From JAMXLG01 sp963765935 (GTDB taxonomy: Bacteria; Vulcanimicrobiota; Vulcanimicrobiia; Vulcanimicrobiales; Vulcanimicrobiaceae): a stretch of 64,000 nucleotides of DNA. The stretch lies in assembly GCA_963765935.1 (NCBI GenBank), contig CAVXXX010000001.1, positions 1,426,001-1,490,000 on the forward strand. The letters are read 5' to 3'. The position numbers were made by a program, and so were the translations under genes. The notes under the pieces were generated by a model. It was given only the letters and a program-made list of their open reading frames with translations. It ran no database searches and had not been told where the DNA came from. Each line of letters starts with the position of its first letter. Within the stretch, counting starts at the first letter, position 1. This document shows, piece by piece, positions 1 through 8,437 of the stretch.

Positions 1-203
1 AGGCGGTCGCGGTCTTCCCACTCGGGACGCTTTGGATCGTGGCGCATGATCGCGCCGTAGAGGGCCGTGAAGATGTCGGCCATATCGAGCGAGCCGGCTG
101 AGTGCCCGGAGCCCGCGGATAAGAGCGAGCGAATGATGCCTTGGCGGACATCGTTCGCCTTCAATCTGAGCTCCTTAAGTCGCTCTGCGGTTACGGATTG
201 CAT
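1..203 (-). CDS. Transketolase, N-terminal part (truncated by window edge)
   Basis: The minus strand from the ATG at 203 reads 67 codons off the left edge. The protein starts with a short helix and contains GSGHSAGSLDMADIFTALY and then MRHDPKRPEWEDRDR. These are the first thiamine-diphosphate-domain motifs of transketolase, and the pattern is closest to the N-terminal subunit of split transketolases. The enzyme moves two-carbon ketol units between sugar phosphates in the non-oxidative pentose phosphate pathway. A TATAAC sequence on the minus strand lies 9 nt before the ATG, so the mRNA leader is probably very short. The rest of the gene, and so whether it is split or full length, lies outside the window. 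Confidence 0.85.
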   Translation of the reverse strand, partial: MQSVTAERLKELRLKANDVRQGIIRSLLSAGSGHSAGSLDMADIFTALYGAIMRHDPKRPEWEDRDR

Positions 204-239
204 ACGGCCCCTGTTATACCAGGGCGTCCTTGCGCGGAC

Positions 240-629
240 CTAGTGGGAACGTCGGGTTTTGGCGGCCTGCTTCTTCGTTTCGGCTTTATGGCACGAGAGG
301 CAGAGCGTTTCCAGGTTGCTCAAGTGGTGCAGACAACTCAACCGCACGTGCGCACCACGGGCCTGTTCGATGTGATTGACTTCAACACGATGGGTCTTCC
401 GTAAGGCGCTGTAGTTCGGTGTTCCGCGTTTGGGTGCGCGTTCACCGCAACGTTTGCAATGGTACTTGTCACGGCGTTTTGCCGCGCGGCGGGCGAGCGT
501 CCACCAGTGATTGGTCCAAAACGCGTTCGCACATTTGTCGCTGCACCACGTTCGCCGCCGTTTTGGTAATTCGCGGCCGCACCAATTGCAGCCGCCGCCC
601 ATGCGATGCACGAGCGCACAGGTTTCCAT
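240..629 (-). CDS. HNH endonuclease family protein
   Basis: This 129-residue protein has an N-terminal zinc ribbon (C14, C17, C29, C33) followed by an HNH-type ββα-metal fold: CKRC at 58-61, then VNHIEQ with the H of HNH near residue 86, and LETLCLSCH at 107-114. HNH enzymes of this size cut DNA and occur as phage, homing or defence nucleases; no partner methylase or terminase is seen here. The start at 629 overlaps the stop of the upstream GGDEF/EAL gene as TGATG, suggesting translational coupling. An ATG nine codons later (602) is an alternative start. The product class is clear from motifs, but its biological role is unknown. Confidence 0.8.
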   Translation of the reverse strand: METCALVHRMGGGCNWCGRELPKRRRTWCSDKCANAFWTNHWWTLARRAAKRRDKYHCKRCGERAPKRGTPNYSALRKTHRVEVNHIEQARGAHVRLSCLHHLSNLETLCLSCHKAETKKQAAKTRRSH

Positions 630-2404
630 CAACTCACGAGAGCGATACGCGGGCTGCTTTCTATCCACTGTTCGAAATCGATCGCGGTCATCGGCTGGGC
701 CGCCGCGAATCCTTGCATGTATTTGACGCCGGCGTTGCGGATCGCTGCACGATCGTCCGCGGTCGCGACGCGCGTCGCGATCACGTCCCAACCGTAGACG
801 TTTGAAATCGCGACGACGGCTTCCATCCCGCGGCCGTTCGCACCGCCGGACGGCAACAGCGACTTCGACGGTTTGACGAACCGCACCGCGAGCGTTTCGA
901 GCATCGCTAAGTCGAGCGGCGTATCCCCGAATCCGTCGAGACCGACGTGCAATCCACAACGTTCCGCTGCTTCCGCGAAGGCCCGGTGCTCGTCGAGTTC
1001 GCCGGTGAAGCGTTTCCAATCAAGCTCGACGGCAAGCATCGATGAATCGGCACCGATCACGTCGATCGCGCGGAGCACACCGTTGAGAATCTCTTCGGTC
1101 GCAACCCCGATGTTGACGTGGATGCGTTTAACGCCTTGCCCGCGCCATTCGTTTGCATAGGCGAGGGCACGGCGCGTCACCCACGCATCGAGATGTTCGA
1201 GCGCTTTTCGCGCACGGGCCGCTTCCATCGTCGTCAACGCCGATTGCACGCCGCTGCGCGGATGCAGCGAACGCAACAAAGCTTCCGCCGCTATGACTTC
1301 GCCCGACTGCACGTCGAAGATCGGCTGAAAACACAGCAAGAACTCGCGATCGTACGCTTCTTCGACGTCGATGCTCAACGTGGGAACGTCCGTGGGCGTT
1401 GCTCCCGGCACGTACACACAGTACGGTTGTCGCTGGCGCTTCGCTTGATACATCGCAAGATCGGCGTGATGCAGCCAGTCGTCTTCGTCGGAGGCATGCT
1501 CGGGGAAAAACGCAATGCCGATGCTCACCGACACCGTGCCGTCGCCGTAGTCGATGTGGAGATCGCGTACGCCGTCGGCAAGTCGTCCCGCGGCTGCCGT
1601 CGCTTCATCATACGTTCGCACCATCGGCAAAACGACGGCGAATTCGTCGCCGCCGATACGTCCGACGAATTCGTTGGAACGCAGCGCTTCGCGCATTTTG
1701 GTTGCGATCGATTTTAGCGCCGCATCGCCGTGAGCATGCCCGTACCGGTCGTTGACGCCTTTGAATCCGTTCAAATCGACGAAGAGTAACGCGGAGCGAA
1801 GGTCGTTGCGCTTTGCGGCGACGACGGTTTCGGTCAAACGGCTCATGGTCGACCAGCGATCGGGAAGACCGGTGAGATGGTCGACGAATGCGCGTCCTTC
1901 GGCTCGCGCGGAACGAAATCGAAGCAAATGCGTGAGCACGTCGAGGATGACTTCGGACTGCGCTTCAAATGCATCGCGCTGCATGCGGCCGGTGCGCTCG
2001 CCGAGCAACAGCACCCAGCAGCGATCGTCGGCCGAGAACGTCGAGCAGAGCGCGTCTTTCACGCCGGCGGCGCGGCGAAGCGCGGCCGACCCGCGTTCAC
2101 CCAACTCTTTCCGCTGCTCGTTATGCCAATCGACCGCTTCGTCCAGCAGCGTCGGATCCGTCGCGCATACAAAGCGCAACGCGTTGCTTTGCATCTCGAG
2201 AATCGCCGCCACGTCGGCACCCGTCACGCGGGCCGCTTCTAAGAGGGCCTCTGCGATGACCTGGGGCAGCTCGGTCTCGAGCCGGCTGAGAAATGCCCGC
2301 ATTGAGGCGATCCGCGCGAAGGCCAGGGCACGGTCTTCCGGCGGCACAACGCTTCTAGCGTCGCCCAGTATAGACTGAACGAGTCCGAAGATATCGTCAA
2401 ACAC
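629..2404 (-). CDS. GGDEF protein with degenerate EAL domain
   Basis: Residues about 40-165 look like a GAF-type sensory domain. A diguanylate cyclase domain follows, with an intact GGDEF at 251-255, and then an EAL domain from about 350. The EAL signature EALLR is kept (374-378), but other catalytic positions are lost: the DDFG motif reads LDGFGD near 489, the ELTE/EVTE segment reads ELDWKR, the KID segment reads KPSKS, and the EGVET position reads TRVAT. I infer a cyclic-di-GMP synthase whose EAL half is not a phosphodiesterase but may bind ligand or partner. The start is GTG. The gene lies 33 bp after the PAS-GGDEF-EAL gene and overlaps the HNH gene by one base, so it is probably in one operon with both. 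Confidence 0.88.
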   Translation of the reverse strand: MFDDIFGLVQSILGDARSVVPPEDRALAFARIASMRAFLSRLETELPQVIAEALLEAARVTGADVAAILEMQSNALRFVCATDPTLLDEAVDWHNEQRKELGERGSAALRRAAGVKDALCSTFSADDRCWVLLLGERTGRMQRDAFEAQSEVILDVLTHLLRFRSARAEGRAFVDHLTGLPDRWSTMSRLTETVVAAKRNDLRSALLFVDLNGFKGVNDRYGHAHGDAALKSIATKMREALRSNEFVGRIGGDEFAVVLPMVRTYDEATAAAGRLADGVRDLHIDYGDGTVSVSIGIAFFPEHASDEDDWLHHADLAMYQAKRQRQPYCVYVPGATPTDVPTLSIDVEEAYDREFLLCFQPIFDVQSGEVIAAEALLRSLHPRSGVQSALTTMEAARARKALEHLDAWVTRRALAYANEWRGQGVKRIHVNIGVATEEILNGVLRAIDVIGADSSMLAVELDWKRFTGELDEHRAFAEAAERCGLHVGLDGFGDTPLDLAMLETLAVRFVKPSKSLLPSGGANGRGMEAVVAISNVYGWDVIATRVATADDRAAIRNAGVKYMQGFAAAQPMTAIDFEQWIESSPRIALVS

Positions 2405-2437
2405 CGCAAGCGCTTGCTTCGCCGCTCATCGCCATCT

Positions 2438-4402
2438 TCATGTATATGCCGCGATAAAGTCCCAAGCGGTCGTCGGACGGCCGAAATGATACCCCTGGAG
2501 TTCGCGGCACCCGATGCCGCGGAGGAACTCGGCCTGACCGTGGGTCTCGACCCCTTCCCCGATCACGTTCATTTCGAGCGAATCGGCCAGCGCGGCGACC
2601 GATCTGCAGATGGCACGGCTGTAATTATCGCTCTCCGCGTCCTTTACGAACGCGCGGTCGATCTTCAAACAGCTCACCGGATAGGACTTGAGATAGGACA
2701 GCGTGTTGTAGCCCGTGCCGAAATCGTCGATTGCAATCGACACGCCGGAATCGCGCAACCGCTCGAGCGTTGCAACCGCGCTCGGGATATCCTCGATCAG
2801 CAGTTGCTCCGTGACTTCTAATTGCAGCCGTTCCGCGTCCCACCCGGTATCATTGAGCGCATCGGCAACGTGCCCGAAGAGTTTGTTCGATTGAACGTGT
2901 CGCGGTGAGACGTTGACGTTCAAGCGAATGTTTGACTTCATCTCTTTGCGGATCGTGCGTGCGTCGCTGCACGCGCGGTCAATCGCCCATCGGCCGATCT
3001 CGACCACCGCGTCGCTCTCTTCGGCAATGGTGAGAAAGACGTCGGGCGTCAGCAGTCCCAAATCAGGATGCTGCCAGCGCAGCAGCGCTTCGGTTGCAAT
3101 CACCTTGCCGCTCGATGCGTCGATAAGCGGTTGATAGTACATCGCAAATTCCGATCGCCGCACCGCATTGGCGAGATCGCGTTCGAGACGGCTGCGGACG
3201 CTCATTTTACGATCGAGCGCGGGGTCGTAGGATAGCGTGCCGCCGCGCATCGTCGCTTTGGCCGTGTAGAGCGCGATGCCGGCATTTTGCAGCAGCGTTT
3301 CGCCGGTGCCGTGCTCGGGATGACGTGCAACACCCATCGTCGCCCGCACGACGATTTCCGTATGACCCGCCTTAAAAGGCGCATCGAGAGCGTCGCGCAA
3401 ACGCTCGACCCCAAGATCGACGATTTGGCAATCAGCCGGCTCGATCAAAAAACACGCAAATTCGTCGGAACCGAGCCGCGCCACGTAATGGCCGTCCTCT
3501 TCGAGAAAACGCACTCGCTCGGCAATCGCGCGCAACAATTGATCGCCCACTGCGTGTCCCGCGAGTTCGTTCACCTGCGCGAAACGATCGATGTCGAAAA
3601 CGACGAGCGCACCGGTTCGGGACTGATCGCCGTACGCGTTGAGCGCTTCGATTAAGTGATGGCGGTTCAGCAATCCGGTCAGCGGATCGTGCGTCGTGAG
3701 AAATTGCACGGCATTCTGCGCTTGCACGAACTCCGTAACGTCGAAGACACTGCCGACGCTGCGCGCCGGTGTCCCATTCGAACTCGGGAAATACGAACCG
3801 AACGTGCGGATGTGGCGAACCTCTCCGCCCGGGCGCACGATACGGCATTGCATCGAACCGCTGCCGAACACATCGAACGAGGCGCGGTCTTCAGGATGCA
3901 CGAGGTTCAGTAACTCGGTGCAGCGCAGTTCCGCCGTTCCCTCCGGAAGTCCCCAAATCTGAGCGAAAGGCGGCGACACCGTTATCTTTTTGCTCGTGAC
4001 GTCCACCACATAGTATGCGAACGTCGATGCGCTTTGTGCGTGCCGCAGTGCTTCCCGCAGCTCATCGATTTCCTGCGCGAGCCGCGCGTGGTCGGTGGCG
4101 TCGATGCCGAAAGCGATCGCGCCGACGATTTCGCCGTCGGGCGCGGTCAGCGGTACGGCTTGCCCGTCGATTCGCGCGTTGCCGAGATCGGCGGAGAAAC
4201 TCATGTTCTGTCCGCGCAACGCAGCGCGCAGCGCCCGCAAGAGGCGGCCGGCTTTTGGCCATGCCGAATCAAGGGGTTGTGCAGAGGAGCGAAGCGCGTC
4301 GAGTTCTTCGCCCAGAGCCTGCGGACCAAAAGCGGTCCCAAGACGCAACGTGCGATCCGTTACCAGCACGACGGCCGGCAGCGGTTGTCGCTCTGGCGGC
4401 AT
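2438..4402 (-). CDS. PAS-GGDEF-EAL cyclic-di-GMP enzyme
   Basis: Cytosolic protein of about 654 residues. PAS/PAC sensory segments occupy roughly residues 10-230. The GGDEF domain carries GSDEF at 311-315 (second Gly replaced by Ser, as in some active or GTP-binding-only cyclases). The EAL domain is complete: EALLRW near 438, N in NVNVSP, LEVTE, IDDFGTGY, LKID and GEGVET are all present. It is therefore a likely c-di-GMP phosphodiesterase with a possible cyclase or GTP-sensing half. I place the start at the ATG at 4402, preceded by GGGAGA at a good distance; a GTG at 4456 would add 18 atypical residues and lacks a spaced ribosome site. It follows ggt on the same strand. Confidence 0.88.
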   Translation of the reverse strand: MPPERQPLPAVVLVTDRTLRLGTAFGPQALGEELDALRSSAQPLDSAWPKAGRLLRALRAALRGQNMSFSADLGNARIDGQAVPLTAPDGEIVGAIAFGIDATDHARLAQEIDELREALRHAQSASTFAYYVVDVTSKKITVSPPFAQIWGLPEGTAELRCTELLNLVHPEDRASFDVFGSGSMQCRIVRPGGEVRHIRTFGSYFPSSNGTPARSVGSVFDVTEFVQAQNAVQFLTTHDPLTGLLNRHHLIEALNAYGDQSRTGALVVFDIDRFAQVNELAGHAVGDQLLRAIAERVRFLEEDGHYVARLGSDEFACFLIEPADCQIVDLGVERLRDALDAPFKAGHTEIVVRATMGVARHPEHGTGETLLQNAGIALYTAKATMRGGTLSYDPALDRKMSVRSRLERDLANAVRRSEFAMYYQPLIDASSGKVIATEALLRWQHPDLGLLTPDVFLTIAEESDAVVEIGRWAIDRACSDARTIRKEMKSNIRLNVNVSPRHVQSNKLFGHVADALNDTGWDAERLQLEVTEQLLIEDIPSAVATLERLRDSGVSIAIDDFGTGYNTLSYLKSYPVSCLKIDRAFVKDAESDNYSRAICRSVAALADSLEMNVIGEGVETHGQAEFLRGIGCRELQGYHFGRPTTAWDFIAAYT

Positions 4403-4481
4403 CGCCAAAGCTCTCCCTTCGCCACAGCAAGCGGCAGGATGGCAGGAACCCGACACTGCCTCCCTTTGCTTGCCCGGTTTA

Positions 4482-6122
4482 TCAGTAACCTAGCGCCTCT
4501 CCTGCGGGGTGGCGCCGATCCGTGCCGCCATAACGAAGTCCGGTTGCCGGATCAACGACGATCGCTTGCGCCGAGCCCCAGAACGGAACTTCTAAAAATG
4601 CGTAGCCGTCGGCGCGTAAAGCGGTCAGCGTCGGGTCCGTAAACGCGTGGGGCTCGTACTCAATCTGGTCGGGCAGCCACTGCATATGGAAGCGCGGCGC
4701 ATCGACGGCAGCCTGCACGTTCATGCCGAAATCGAAGACGTTGAGAATCGTTTCGAGCGCGATCGTGATGATACGCGAACCCCCAGGACTTCCGGTCACC
4801 ATCGCAAGTTTTCCGCCGCGCAGCACGATCGTCGGCGCCATCGACGAGAGCGGGCGTTTTCCGGGCGCGATGTCGTTTCGTTCACCCTGCACCAAGCCGA
4901 ACATGTTCGGCACACCGGGTTTGGACGTGAAGTCATCCATCTCGTCATTGAGAAAGAATCCGGTGTGCGGCGCGACGACTCCGGCGCCGAACCAATCGTT
5001 GATCGTATACGTGACGGCGACCGCGTTACCGTCTTTATCAACGATGGAGAAATGCGTCGTATCGTCGTTCTCGTGCACGGTGATGTGCAGTCCGGGTTTC
5101 ACTTCTTTCGAGGGCGTCGCGTCTTGCGGTGCGATTGATTTTCGCAACGACGCAGCATACGCCGGATCGAGCAGTTGCGCGATCGGATCGTGCACGAAGG
5201 CCGGATCGCCGAGGTATGCGTTGCGGTCGGCGTACGCGCGGCGTTCGGCTTCCACGACGTAGTGCGTCTCTTCTATGCTGTGCCAGCCCCATTTTGCGAG
5301 CGGATACGGTGCGATGATGTTGAGGATCTCGCACAGCGTCACGCCGCCCGAACTCGGTGGAGGCGCGGAGACAATGTCGAGATCGTGATAGGTGCAGTGC
5401 AAGGGTTGCGATTCGCCGACCGTGTACTGTTCAAAATCCCGCAACGTGAGAATGCCGCCGCTACGGTTCGATGCATCGACGATGTCCTGCGCGATCGCGC
5501 CGCGGTAAAATGCCGAATCGCCCTCACGTGCAATCGATTCAAGCGACCTCGCGAGATCGGGTTGGACGACGCGTTCGCCGACGTGCGGCTTCGTGCCGTA
5601 CGCCCAACCGCTATACCCCTCCGTCGGCGAACCTTCGAACGGAATCATATCGCCCGCTTCGATCGTGTATCCGTTGCGCGCGAGATCGATCGCACTTGTC
5701 ATGACGTGCTCGCGAGACATGGTGCCGTACTCGCGCAGCGCGCGATTCAAACCCATGACCGTTCCCGGCACTCCCACGGCGAGCCAGCCCTTGCGTGATT
5801 TCTGCGGATCGACGTTGCCGTTGCGATTGAGATACATGTCGCGCGTCGCGTGTCCGGGCGCTTTCTCGCGAAAATCGATAAAGCGTTCGCGCCCGTCGTG
5901 CAGGCGAATCAGCATGAATCCGCCGCCGCCGATGTTGCCGCAGCACGGGTCCACGACGGCGAGCGCATAGCCGACGGCAACGGCGGCATCGACCGCATTA
6001 CCTCCGGATTTTAGGATGTTCAACCCAGCTTGCGTCGCGAGATGCTGTTCCGTCGCGACCATTGCGTGCGAACCTGAGGCGGGCAGCAGCGCAGCGGCAA
6101 AGACAAATGCTAAAAATGGCAT
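4482..6122 (-). CDS. ggt: Gamma-glutamyltransferase (glutathione hydrolase)
   Basis: This 546-residue Ntn-hydrolase proenzyme begins with a hydrophobic signal peptide ending near ASGSHA. It has the large-subunit motif GNIGGGGFMLIRL and FREKAPG. The autocatalytic cleavage site lies in DDTTHFSIVDKDGNAV, where the second Thr would become the N-terminal nucleophile of the small subunit. PLSSMAPTIV and GSPGGSRI, typical of the gamma-glutamyl binding pocket, are present. It would cleave gamma-glutamyl bonds of glutathione or related peptides in the periplasm. Length is typical for the family. It is the most upstream gene of the minus-strand run that includes the two c-di-GMP proteins and is divergent from the sensor kinase at 6172. 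Confidence 0.93.
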   Translation of the reverse strand: MPFLAFVFAAALLPASGSHAMVATEQHLATQAGLNILKSGGNAVDAAVAVGYALAVVDPCCGNIGGGGFMLIRLHDGRERFIDFREKAPGHATRDMYLNRNGNVDPQKSRKGWLAVGVPGTVMGLNRALREYGTMSREHVMTSAIDLARNGYTIEAGDMIPFEGSPTEGYSGWAYGTKPHVGERVVQPDLARSLESIAREGDSAFYRGAIAQDIVDASNRSGGILTLRDFEQYTVGESQPLHCTYHDLDIVSAPPPSSGGVTLCEILNIIAPYPLAKWGWHSIEETHYVVEAERRAYADRNAYLGDPAFVHDPIAQLLDPAYAASLRKSIAPQDATPSKEVKPGLHITVHENDDTTHFSIVDKDGNAVAVTYTINDWFGAGVVAPHTGFFLNDEMDDFTSKPGVPNMFGLVQGERNDIAPGKRPLSSMAPTIVLRGGKLAMVTGSPGGSRIITIALETILNVFDFGMNVQAAVDAPRFHMQWLPDQIEYEPHAFTDPTLTALRADGYAFLEVPFWGSAQAIVVDPATGLRYGGTDRRHPAGEALGY

Positions 6123-6158
6123 CGAGCTTGCGCCTTTCTCTTAGGAGGCGCTGGAATC

Positions 6159-6206
6159 ATGGGTTTCAGCAATGTCGTATACTTGCGTCATCGGCACGCG
6201 TACTAG
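6159..6206 (+). other. Possible 15-codon leader ORF with strong ribosome site
   Basis: AGGAGG at 6143-6148 sits 10 nt before an ATG at 6159 that opens 15 codons ending in TAG at 6204-6206. It overlaps the start of the sensor kinase gene in another frame. The strong Shine-Dalgarno sequence is otherwise unused by the kinase start at 6172. This could be an upstream leader peptide or chance; conservation is needed to decide. Confidence 0.2.
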
Positions 6207-7575
6207 CGAACCAGAGCCGACCGATTGGCACCGCTCGCGGCGCCTGCGGCGGCTTTTTGCCCGGTTTTTGATTCTCACCGCTGCTGTTGCGGTCGCAATT
6301 CTGAGCGCCTTTTATTCGCTGCGTCTCCTCGAGAGCGATGACGAACGCGCCGACGGCCTGCGGCTGGCGGCAAGCGACCTGCTCTCGGCGCAAATTGATG
6401 AAGAGACGGAGATTCGCGGCTACGCGCTAACATCGGACCGCCGTTTTCTGGACCCGTATGAGCTGCGCAAAGCCGATCTCGAACGCTCCGTCGCCCGCTT
6501 ACTGTCGAATCTTCGAAGCAACACGCCCGAACATGGCGCCGTTGCTCGCTTCGCGGTTTTTCACGAGGCGTGGGAGCGCAACATCGCGCAACCCGTTCTG
6601 CGCGATCCCGGCGCCGGACGCAGTCGTCGACTGCAACTCGATGGAAAGGCGCGCATGGACGGGATGCGCGCGCAGATGAATACCCTGGCGACCCTCGCAA
6701 AGAACGCCGTCGATCTCAACACACGCCGTACGCACCTGGTGCAATATATTGAAGCGATCGCTATTATCGTCGTCATCCTGATGATGGGGATCTACGCCTA
6801 TTTTTACGAACGCCGAGCGACTGCATTACAGCGGCGAGCCTTCGAAGCTATAGAAGAAACGAGCCACAGCGCGACACGGATTGGCGAATGGCGCATGAAA
6901 GTGATCGCGATGCTTGCGCACGATTTTAAGTCCGCGCTCGCGGTGATCTCTGCCTGTGCAGACGTGCTCAGAGAATTTCCCGAGAAACGTGATGATCCCG
7001 GACCGTATCGCGGCATTCGAGAGTCCGTCGAACAACTTTCCGAGATGACCGACGAGGCGTTGCTGATGGCACGGATCGCAAGCGATGCGCTTCGGATCAA
7101 ACGGGAACCGGTTGAACTCGCCCCGGTGCTCGAAAGTGTTGCCCAGCGCTACCGAACGCTGCATCCGATCCGCGTAAAAGCCGCCGGCGAAACGGTGCTC
7201 GGTGACGAAGCGTATTTACTTCGCGCGTTTGATAATCTCGTCAGCAACGCCACAAAATACTCCGCGCCGTTCCAGCCTGTCGACATCGAGGCTCGCAACG
7301 ATGGTGATGAGATCGAGGTTCTCGTTCGCGACCGCGGGCAAGGAATCGACCCGGAAGACGTGCCGCATATCTTCGAGGAGTATTGGCGAAGCCCGCATGC
7401 CACGAGCCCGGTCGGTGCCGGCGTCGGACTCTTTATCGTACGGAAGATCATCGACGCGCACGGCGGCGCGATCGATGTGATCAGCCTTCCCGGTATCGGA
7501 ACGACACTCTACGTACGCCTTCCCGCAGCGATCGAGCAACGTCCCGCAGCGGTACCACCTCAAACCGGCGCTTGA
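6172..7575 (+). CDS. Membrane sensor histidine kinase with CHASE3-like domain
   Basis: The protein (467 residues as drawn) has a transmembrane helix at about 29-49, an extracytoplasmic helical segment containing EETEIRGYALTSDRRFL typical of CHASE3 domains, and a second transmembrane helix near 190-210. The HisKA domain has AHDFKSALAVIS with the phospho-accepting His. The HATPase domain shows the N box FDNLVSNATKYS, DRGQGIDP and GVGLFIVRKII. It would autophosphorylate and pass phosphate to a response regulator, but none is adjacent, so it is an orphan. The start is uncertain: TATACT at 6178-6183 lies inside the drawn ORF and would start a transcript near 6190, where the in-frame codon is ATC. 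The last 95 bp overlap the convergent deacetylase gene. Confidence 0.88.
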   Translation: MSYTCVIGTRTSEPEPTDWHRSRRLRRLFARFLILTAAVAVAILSAFYSLRLLESDDERADGLRLAASDLLSAQIDEETEIRGYALTSDRRFLDPYELRKADLERSVARLLSNLRSNTPEHGAVARFAVFHEAWERNIAQPVLRDPGAGRSRRLQLDGKARMDGMRAQMNTLATLAKNAVDLNTRRTHLVQYIEAIAIIVVILMMGIYAYFYERRATALQRRAFEAIEETSHSATRIGEWRMKVIAMLAHDFKSALAVISACADVLREFPEKRDDPGPYRGIRESVEQLSEMTDEALLMARIASDALRIKREPVELAPVLESVAQRYRTLHPIRVKAAGETVLGDEAYLLRAFDNLVSNATKYSAPFQPVDIEARNDGDEIEVLVRDRGQGIDPEDVPHIFEEYWRSPHATSPVGAGVGLFIVRKIIDAHGGAIDVISLPGIGTTLYVRLPAAIEQRPAAVPPQTGA

Positions 7576-8437
7576 GCATCGCGAGCGACTCACGAACCAC
7601 GTGCGCCTTCACATCCGGATCGAGCGCCATGGCGGGAAAGAACGCGAGCTCCGGGCAGTCACGCGCGGTTAGAAAATCGAGCGGATGCAGCAAGATCGAC
7701 GGCGGCGTGCGGGTGATTTCGCACAACGTCAACGCCGTCGCGAAATAGGCGAGCGCAATCGCCGGTGAGACGGCAGCGAGATACAAGACGTAGCTGAGGT
7801 GAATGGGAATACGTAAGATCGGCATCGTCGTGACCGGAATCTCGACGAGCATCGCGCCGTTTGCCTTCACGAAGTACGGCGCGTTCTTGCGCAGCCCGTC
7901 CGAAAAGTTACCGAAGAGGACGTCGCGGTCTCTGAGTTCTTCGTCGCTCAGTTTCGCCGCGCGCAAGTAATATGCGCGCGCAAGCGGTCCGATGAACGTC
8001 GGCAGCGACGATGCATCGTAGAGATACCCTCGCGTTGCCAAAACGTCGAGCATTTCCGCCGAACGCGCGAACCCCGGTCCCCGAAATCCGCGCGGAACTT
8101 CACCGGTTGCGGCCTCGATCGCCTCTTCCGCGCGCGCCATTTCTTCATCTACTTCCGCCCGGCTTCGTTTGGAGATCCAGGGCTCGTGAAAGAACGAGTG
8201 ATTTCCGATCTCGTGCCCGTGCTGCGGAATGCTTGCGAGCACATCGCGCGACGATGGATTGGCCGCATCCCGTCCGACGATAAAGAACGTAATCGTCAAT
8301 CCGAGGTCGTCGAGCAGTCCGAGCACGTTTGGAAGTAGCGTTTCCAGATACGAAGGATAGGTCTCCCAGCCGGCATCGCCGTGCGTCTTCATGTAGGACC
8401 ATTTATTGTCGAGATCAAGTGAGAGTGACGCCTTCAT
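7481..8437 (-). CDS. Polysaccharide deacetylase (NodB-like, carbohydrate esterase 4)
   Basis: Protein of 318 residues. The metal-dependent deacetylase motifs are visible: SLDLDNKW at the N-terminus supplies the aspartate pair, HEIGNHSFFHEPW gives the H-x3-H metal ligands, and RGFRGPGF is motif 3. The family removes N-acetyl groups from glycans. There is no signal peptide, so it may act on lipid-linked or cytosolic intermediates. The start at 8437 is fixed by a 4-bp ATGA overlap with the preceding oxidoreductase gene, making it the last gene of the seven-gene exopolysaccharide operon. Its final 95 bp run antisense to the 3' end of the sensor kinase gene. Confidence 0.88.
   Translation of the reverse strand: MKASLSLDLDNKWSYMKTHGDAGWETYPSYLETLLPNVLGLLDDLGLTITFFIVGRDAANPSSRDVLASIPQHGHEIGNHSFFHEPWISKRSRAEVDEEMARAEEAIEAATGEVPRGFRGPGFARSAEMLDVLATRGYLYDASSLPTFIGPLARAYYLRAAKLSDEELRDRDVLFGNFSDGLRKNAPYFVKANGAMLVEIPVTTMPILRIPIHLSYVLYLAAVSPAIALAYFATALTLCEITRTPPSILLHPLDFLTARDCPELAFFPAMALDPDVKAHVVRESLAMLKRRFEVVPLRDVARSLREGVRRVSFRYREG

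Noticed and set aside
240..629. Restriction-modification or homing system
   Set aside because: No methylase, intron or phage gene is next to the HNH gene.
1752..2378. Long open frames antisense to the GGDEF/EAL genes
   Set aside because: They mirror the codon pattern of the real genes in GC-rich DNA, lack ribosome sites and contain no domains.
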